A stretch of DNA of 16,885 bases. Origin: JAJZJT01 sp964610905. GTDB taxonomy: Bacteria; Actinomycetota; Acidimicrobiia; Acidimicrobiales; RAAP-2. Below are positions 14,201-16,885 of this stretch, piece by piece. The translations under genes were made by a program, and so were the position numbers. The notes beneath the pieces were generated by a model. It did no database searches. It was not told the DNA's origin and saw only the letters and a list, made by a program, of their open reading frames with translations. Where the stretch lies: positions 1 through 16,885 of the forward strand of contig CAZSYT010000074.1 in the NCBI GenBank assembly GCA_964610905.1, given 5' to 3'. Position 1 is the first letter of the stretch. Every line of letters starts with the position of its first letter.

Positions 14201-15274
14201 TCAGCCCGCGGGAACTGGGGCAAGCCGCCCGGCCAGCGGGGCCAGGCGGGCGAGGGCGCGGTCGTCGACCGAGGACCGCAGGACCGACCACTCGCGGCGG
14301 TCCCCCAATGCGTCCGCCACGGCCCGGACGTCTCGGGCCTCGACGAGCGGGAGGAGGGCCAGCACCGAGGCGTCGAGGGAGACGACCGGCACGGGCGCAC
14401 CACCGAGGACCTCGTCGAGGACCTCGGACACCGCGCCGACGAGCGACGGCCCGCCGGCCGCCGCTCGTGCCCCGTCGCGGCAGCGGACCTCGAAGCCGAC
14501 GAGCGGCGTGGTGGCGAGGAGCCCGAACCGGCTACGCAGGATGTCGACCACCATCGACCGCGCGTCGTGCAGCGGGCGGACCGAGCTGCCGGGGACGTTG
14601 CGCCAATGGACCGGCACCTGCGCGACCTCGAGGCCGAGCCGTCGCGCCGCGAACAGCACGCCGGCGTCGAAGGCGAAGCGGTCGATGCGGACCAGGTGGA
14701 AGAGCGTCCGTGCCACCGGCGTCCGGTAGGCCTTGAAGCCGCACTGGGTGTCCCCCATACCGAGCGCCATGGTCCCCACGACGAGCGCGTTGAACGCCCG
14801 GCCCATCAGCCACCGCAGCACGTACGTCGTCTCCACGGCGGAGCCCGGCAGGGAGCGCGAGCCGATGGCGACGTCGGCGGTGGCCAGGGCGGCGACGAGG
14901 TCGGGGAGGGCGTGGGGGTCGATGGCCATGTCGGCGTCCACGTGGGCCACGGCAGGGCTGGCCGCGAGGGCCACGCCGGCGCGCACGGCCGCTCCCTTGC
15001 CACGGTTGTGGGGGAGACGTTCGACCCGGTGGTGGGGGTAGCGGGCGAGGAGCCGACGGGCCACCTCCTCGGTGTCGTCCGTGCTTCCGTCGTCGACCAC
15101 CACCACCTCGGTGCGGTCGAGGTCGACGCAGCCGTCGGCGACCGCCCGTTCGAGACGGGCCATGCCCTCGGGGAGCCGGGCCGCTTCGTTGAAGGCGGGG
15201 ATGACGATCGTGAGGTCGGTCGTCGCGGGCGCGTGGCCCGGCCGTCGCCCTCCCCCCGCCGGCGGGTCCGTCAC
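14201..15274 (-). CDS. GT2 glycosyltransferase, dolichyl/polyprenyl-phosphate sugar synthase-like
   Basis: The protein has 357 residues. Its GTG start overlaps the TGA of the NlpC/P60 gene (GTGA), so the two are translationally coupled. Residues about 20-250 are a GT2 domain of the ALG5 / dolichyl-phosphate glucosyltransferase type: LTIVIPAFNEAARLP (21-35), VVVVDDGSTDDT (57-68), HNRGKGAAVRAG (89-100), the DxD motif HVDADMAIDP (111-120) and GDTQCGFKAYR (174-184). These enzymes transfer a sugar from a nucleotide donor to a polyprenyl phosphate at the cytoplasmic face. There is no C-terminal pair of membrane helices. Instead about 100 soluble residues (258-357) of a kind I do not recognise are attached. 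The product could supply the GT-C membrane enzymes in this window, which is inference. Which sugar it uses is not evident. Confidence 0.85.
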   Translation of the reverse strand: MTDPPAGGGRRPGHAPATTDLTIVIPAFNEAARLPEGMARLERAVADGCVDLDRTEVVVVDDGSTDDTEEVARRLLARYPHHRVERLPHNRGKGAAVRAGVALAASPAVAHVDADMAIDPHALPDLVAALATADVAIGSRSLPGSAVETTYVLRWLMGRAFNALVVGTMALGMGDTQCGFKAYRTPVARTLFHLVRIDRFAFDAGVLFAARRLGLEVAQVPVHWRNVPGSSVRPLHDARSMVVDILRSRFGLLATTPLVGFEVRCRDGARAAAGGPSLVGAVSEVLDEVLGGAPVPVVSLDASVLALLPLVEARDVRAVADALGDRREWSVLRSSVDDRALARLAPLAGRLAPVPAG

Positions 15275-16650
15275 GGGCGACCCGCCCCGACCAGCCCCGA
15301 CAGCCAGAGGGGATCGTAGGAGACCGTCGTCCCCGGATAGGCCGCCTGGACGATGGTGTCGGCACCGAAGGGTGTCGCCTTGCCGTTCACGGTCGGTCCG
15401 ACGTACATGACGACGTGGTCGATGCCGGTCCCGTAGAGGTCGTAGAAGAGCAGGTCGCCCGGTTCGAGCTGGTCGAGCGGCACGTGCGCGGAGACGGCGT
15501 ACTGGTCTGCGGCCGAGTGCGGGAGGGAGACGCCGGCTGCCTCCCAGGCGAGCATCACGAGCCCCGAGCAGTCGACGCCCGACCGGCTCGCTCCGCCCCA
15601 GACGTACGGGACCCCGAGGTACGAGAGGGCGGCGTCGAGCGCGGCGAGGCCGGCGGACGAGGGGTTGCCGCCGTAGCCGACCGAGAGCCCGGTGGCGGTC
15701 CCCGCCGAGCTCGCCGCCGAGCCGGCCGCCTGCTCGGCCGTCTGCACCGACGTCTCGACGGCCGTCGTGGCGACCGTCGCTCCGCTCGTCGTCGTGGCGC
15801 CGGTCGACGCGGGCGGGGTCGCCAACGTCTCGGCCACGGCTGCCGCCTGGGCGGCGCGCTGGGCGGCAGCACGCGCGGCGGCCGCCTGTCGGGCGGCGGC
15901 GGCCTGGGCCGCCGCCCGGGCTGCCGCCTGGGCCTGGGCTGCCGCCTGGGCCGCCACCTCTTGGGCGAGGGTGCCCCTGACCGAGGTCAGCGTGGCCTGG
16001 GCCTGCTGGGTCGCCGCCTCGGCGGCGCGGCGTGACGCGTCGACGCTGGCCAGGTCGGCGGTCTGGGTCCGCTGCTCGGAGACGAGCGTGTCGTGGGCGG
16101 CCTGCACCTGGCGTTCGCCGTTGGCCACCGCGTCCGCCGCCTTCGTGATGTTGTCGGCCAGGACGGCCTCGTACGTGGAGCGCACTTCCGCCGCCCCCGT
16201 CGGCGCGGCGAAGAACGAGGCGAGCTCGTAGGCCGACGAACCCGTCATGTAGGCGACGACGGCGTCGGCCCGCAGCCGGCTGCGATCGGTGGCCAGCTGG
16301 GACTGGAGGGCCGCGAGGTGCGCGTCAGTTGCCTGCAGATGGGCCGTCGTCCGGCCGAGGGAGATCTCGGCCTGGTTGTACTGCTCGTCGGTCTGGTCGA
16401 TCACGCCCTGCTCGTGGGTGATCGTGGCCTCGAGCGCGGCCACCTGGCCTTCGGTGGCGTTGATCTGCTGCTGGGTGGGGACGCTCGGCGACGGTGCCGC
16501 ACCGGCCTCGAGGGGCGCCGCGCCCGCCATCGCGATCGTGGCGAGGAGGGTGACGAGCGACGCGGCGAACACCGTCCGTGCCGTGCGCAGTCGCGTCGGT
16601 CGCGATGGCGCACGCGACGCGACTGACCGTCCGACACGCACCTCAGTCAC
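15271..16650 (-). CDS. Secreted NlpC/P60 peptidoglycan endopeptidase with coiled-coil N-terminal half
   Basis: From GTG 16650 the protein has 459 residues. An in-frame extension to 16863 exists but lies upstream of a good promoter and reads as non-coding. A basic stretch and hydrophobic core (about 26-44, TVFAASLVTLLATIAMAGA) form a signal peptide, probably cleaved near GAAPSPS. Residues about 60-130 and 165-275 are long helices predicted as coiled coil, the second ending in an Ala/Gln/Arg-rich run (about 230-275). A Thr/Ser/Ala-rich linker leads to the NlpC/P60 domain (about 333-459) with YLGVPYVWGGASRSGVDCSG (catalytic Cys361), LEPGDLLFY and IDHVVMYVG (catalytic His412). Such enzymes cut stem peptides in peptidoglycan, and coiled-coil N-termini like those of RipA or CwlO hold them inactive until a divisome or FtsEX-type partner acts. 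It overlaps the GT2 gene downstream. The exact bond cut is unknown. Confidence 0.9.
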   Translation of the reverse strand: MTEVRVGRSVASRAPSRPTRLRTARTVFAASLVTLLATIAMAGAAPLEAGAAPSPSVPTQQQINATEGQVAALEATITHEQGVIDQTDEQYNQAEISLGRTTAHLQATDAHLAALQSQLATDRSRLRADAVVAYMTGSSAYELASFFAAPTGAAEVRSTYEAVLADNITKAADAVANGERQVQAAHDTLVSEQRTQTADLASVDASRRAAEAATQQAQATLTSVRGTLAQEVAAQAAAQAQAAARAAAQAAAARQAAAARAAAQRAAQAAAVAETLATPPASTGATTTSGATVATTAVETSVQTAEQAAGSAASSAGTATGLSVGYGGNPSSAGLAALDAALSYLGVPYVWGGASRSGVDCSGLVMLAWEAAGVSLPHSAADQYAVSAHVPLDQLEPGDLLFYDLYGTGIDHVVMYVGPTVNGKATPFGADTIVQAAYPGTTVSYDPLWLSGLVGAGRP

Positions 16651-16657
16651 ATCGGCC

Positions 16658-16686
16658 ACCCTAGCCACGACCTTGAGGTCCGCCAA
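16658..16686 (-). promoter_or_regulatory. Promoter of the NlpC/P60 gene, leaderless arrangement
   Basis: On the minus strand TTGGCG (16681-16686) and TAGGGT (16658-16663) are separated by exactly 17 bases, a good sigma-70-type pair. The -10 box ends seven bases before GTG 16650, so transcription would start at or next to the start codon. This supports 16650 as the start over the longer frame. Confidence 0.62.
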
Positions 16687-16826
16687 GGCTTGCTGGCGGC
16701 GGTCCTGGGCCTCCTCGCGACGGTAGGAGGTCGGGCCGGCGCAGTAGCGTGCGTGTGGTCGGGTGCACGGCGGCGAGCGGCCGCCGCCGTCACCGGGGGA
16801 CTGCGTGCCTCGCTGGCCCGCGCTCC

Positions 16827-16885
16827 GGCACCGAGGGGAGCCGGCACCGAGGGGAGCCGGCACCGAGGGGAGCCGGCACCGAGGG
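16827..16885. repeat. 16-bp tandem repeat, 3.7 copies, running off the window
   Basis: The unit GGCACCGAGGGGAGCC occurs at 16827-16842, 16843-16858 and 16859-16874, and its first 11 bases at 16875-16885, all identical. The array is cut by the window edge, so its true copy number is unknown. It lies about 180 bases upstream of the NlpC/P60 start. The unit length is not a multiple of three, which argues against a coding repeat. The rest of 16687-16826 holds nothing else I can support. Confidence 0.92.

Noticed and set aside
11990..15319. A 1109-codon open frame on the plus strand
   Set aside because: It runs opposite three well-supported minus-strand genes and has the His/Asp/Glu/Arg/Gly-rich composition of an antisense frame, with no motif.
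16651..16863. A 71-residue extension of the NlpC/P60 protein
   Set aside because: It would place a basic, non-conserved stretch before the signal peptide and would include the promoter and part of the tandem repeat.
16750..16885. A plus-strand frame open from GTG 16750 to the window edge, after a TAGCGT hexamer
   Set aside because: The predicted peptide is Arg/Gly-rich and includes the 16-bp repeat read in shifting frames. There is no -35 box and no recognisable domain, so it is not supported as a gene.
16827..16885. Possible CRISPR array
   Set aside because: The units are 16 bp with no spacers between them and there are no cas genes, so it is a simple tandem repeat.

Overview
This is a very GC-rich stretch with frequent GTG starts and genes packed with 4-base overlaps. 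The gene order (septum-initiator protein, DUF501 protein, Ppx/GppA phosphatase) is typical of Actinomycetota. Together with the large glycosyltransferase fusion, apparently leaderless genes and an SDR/acyltransferase pair like the mycobacterial galE2/Rv0502 neighbours, it suggests a deep-branching actinobacterium such as the class Acidimicrobiia. That placement is inference. No tRNA, rRNA, CRISPR array, transposase or phage gene was seen.

Layout. (1) Bases 1-2007, plus strand: a housekeeping operon with the 3' part of an FtsB/DivIC-like gene, a DUF501 gene and an exopolyphosphatase gene, joined by GTGA and ATGA overlaps. (2) Bases 2127-5663, plus strand: one 1178-residue protein that joins a GT-A glycosyltransferase, a GT4 glycosyltransferase, a helical/coiled-coil linker and a WbdD-like methyltransferase. 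(3) Bases 5730-9672: two divergently transcribed paralogous polytopic membrane proteins resembling GT-C sugar transferases. (4) Bases 9794-11971, plus strand: a RimJ/RimL-type GNAT acetyltransferase and a PIG-V-like GT-C mannosyltransferase, separated by 282 bases that carry two large perfect palindromes. (5) Bases 12044-16650, minus strand, listed in transcription order: a secreted NlpC/P60 peptidase with a coiled-coil N-terminal half, a polyprenyl-phosphate sugar synthase-like GT2 with an extra C-terminal region, a PlsC/MGAT-like acyltransferase, and an SDR epimerase-like protein lacking the usual Tyr/Lys pair. (6) Bases 16651-16885: a promoter region that ends in a 16-bp tandem repeat running off the window.

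How the genes may work together. From region 2 onward the theme is the cell envelope. A GT2 enzyme could charge a polyprenyl phosphate with sugar, three GT-C-like membrane proteins could use such donors outside the membrane, and the multidomain cytoplasmic enzyme could extend and methylate a glycan. The NlpC/P60 enzyme remodels peptidoglycan and the acyltransferase/SDR pair points to lipid modification. The cooperation is inferred from gene content and proximity. No polysaccharide product can be named from the sequence.

Several starts have a plausible -10 hexamer only 6-7 bases upstream and no Shine-Dalgarno sequence, which suggests leaderless mRNAs. No gene-free stretch reaches 300 bases; the longest are 10421-10702 (282 bases) and 16651-16885 (235 bases).
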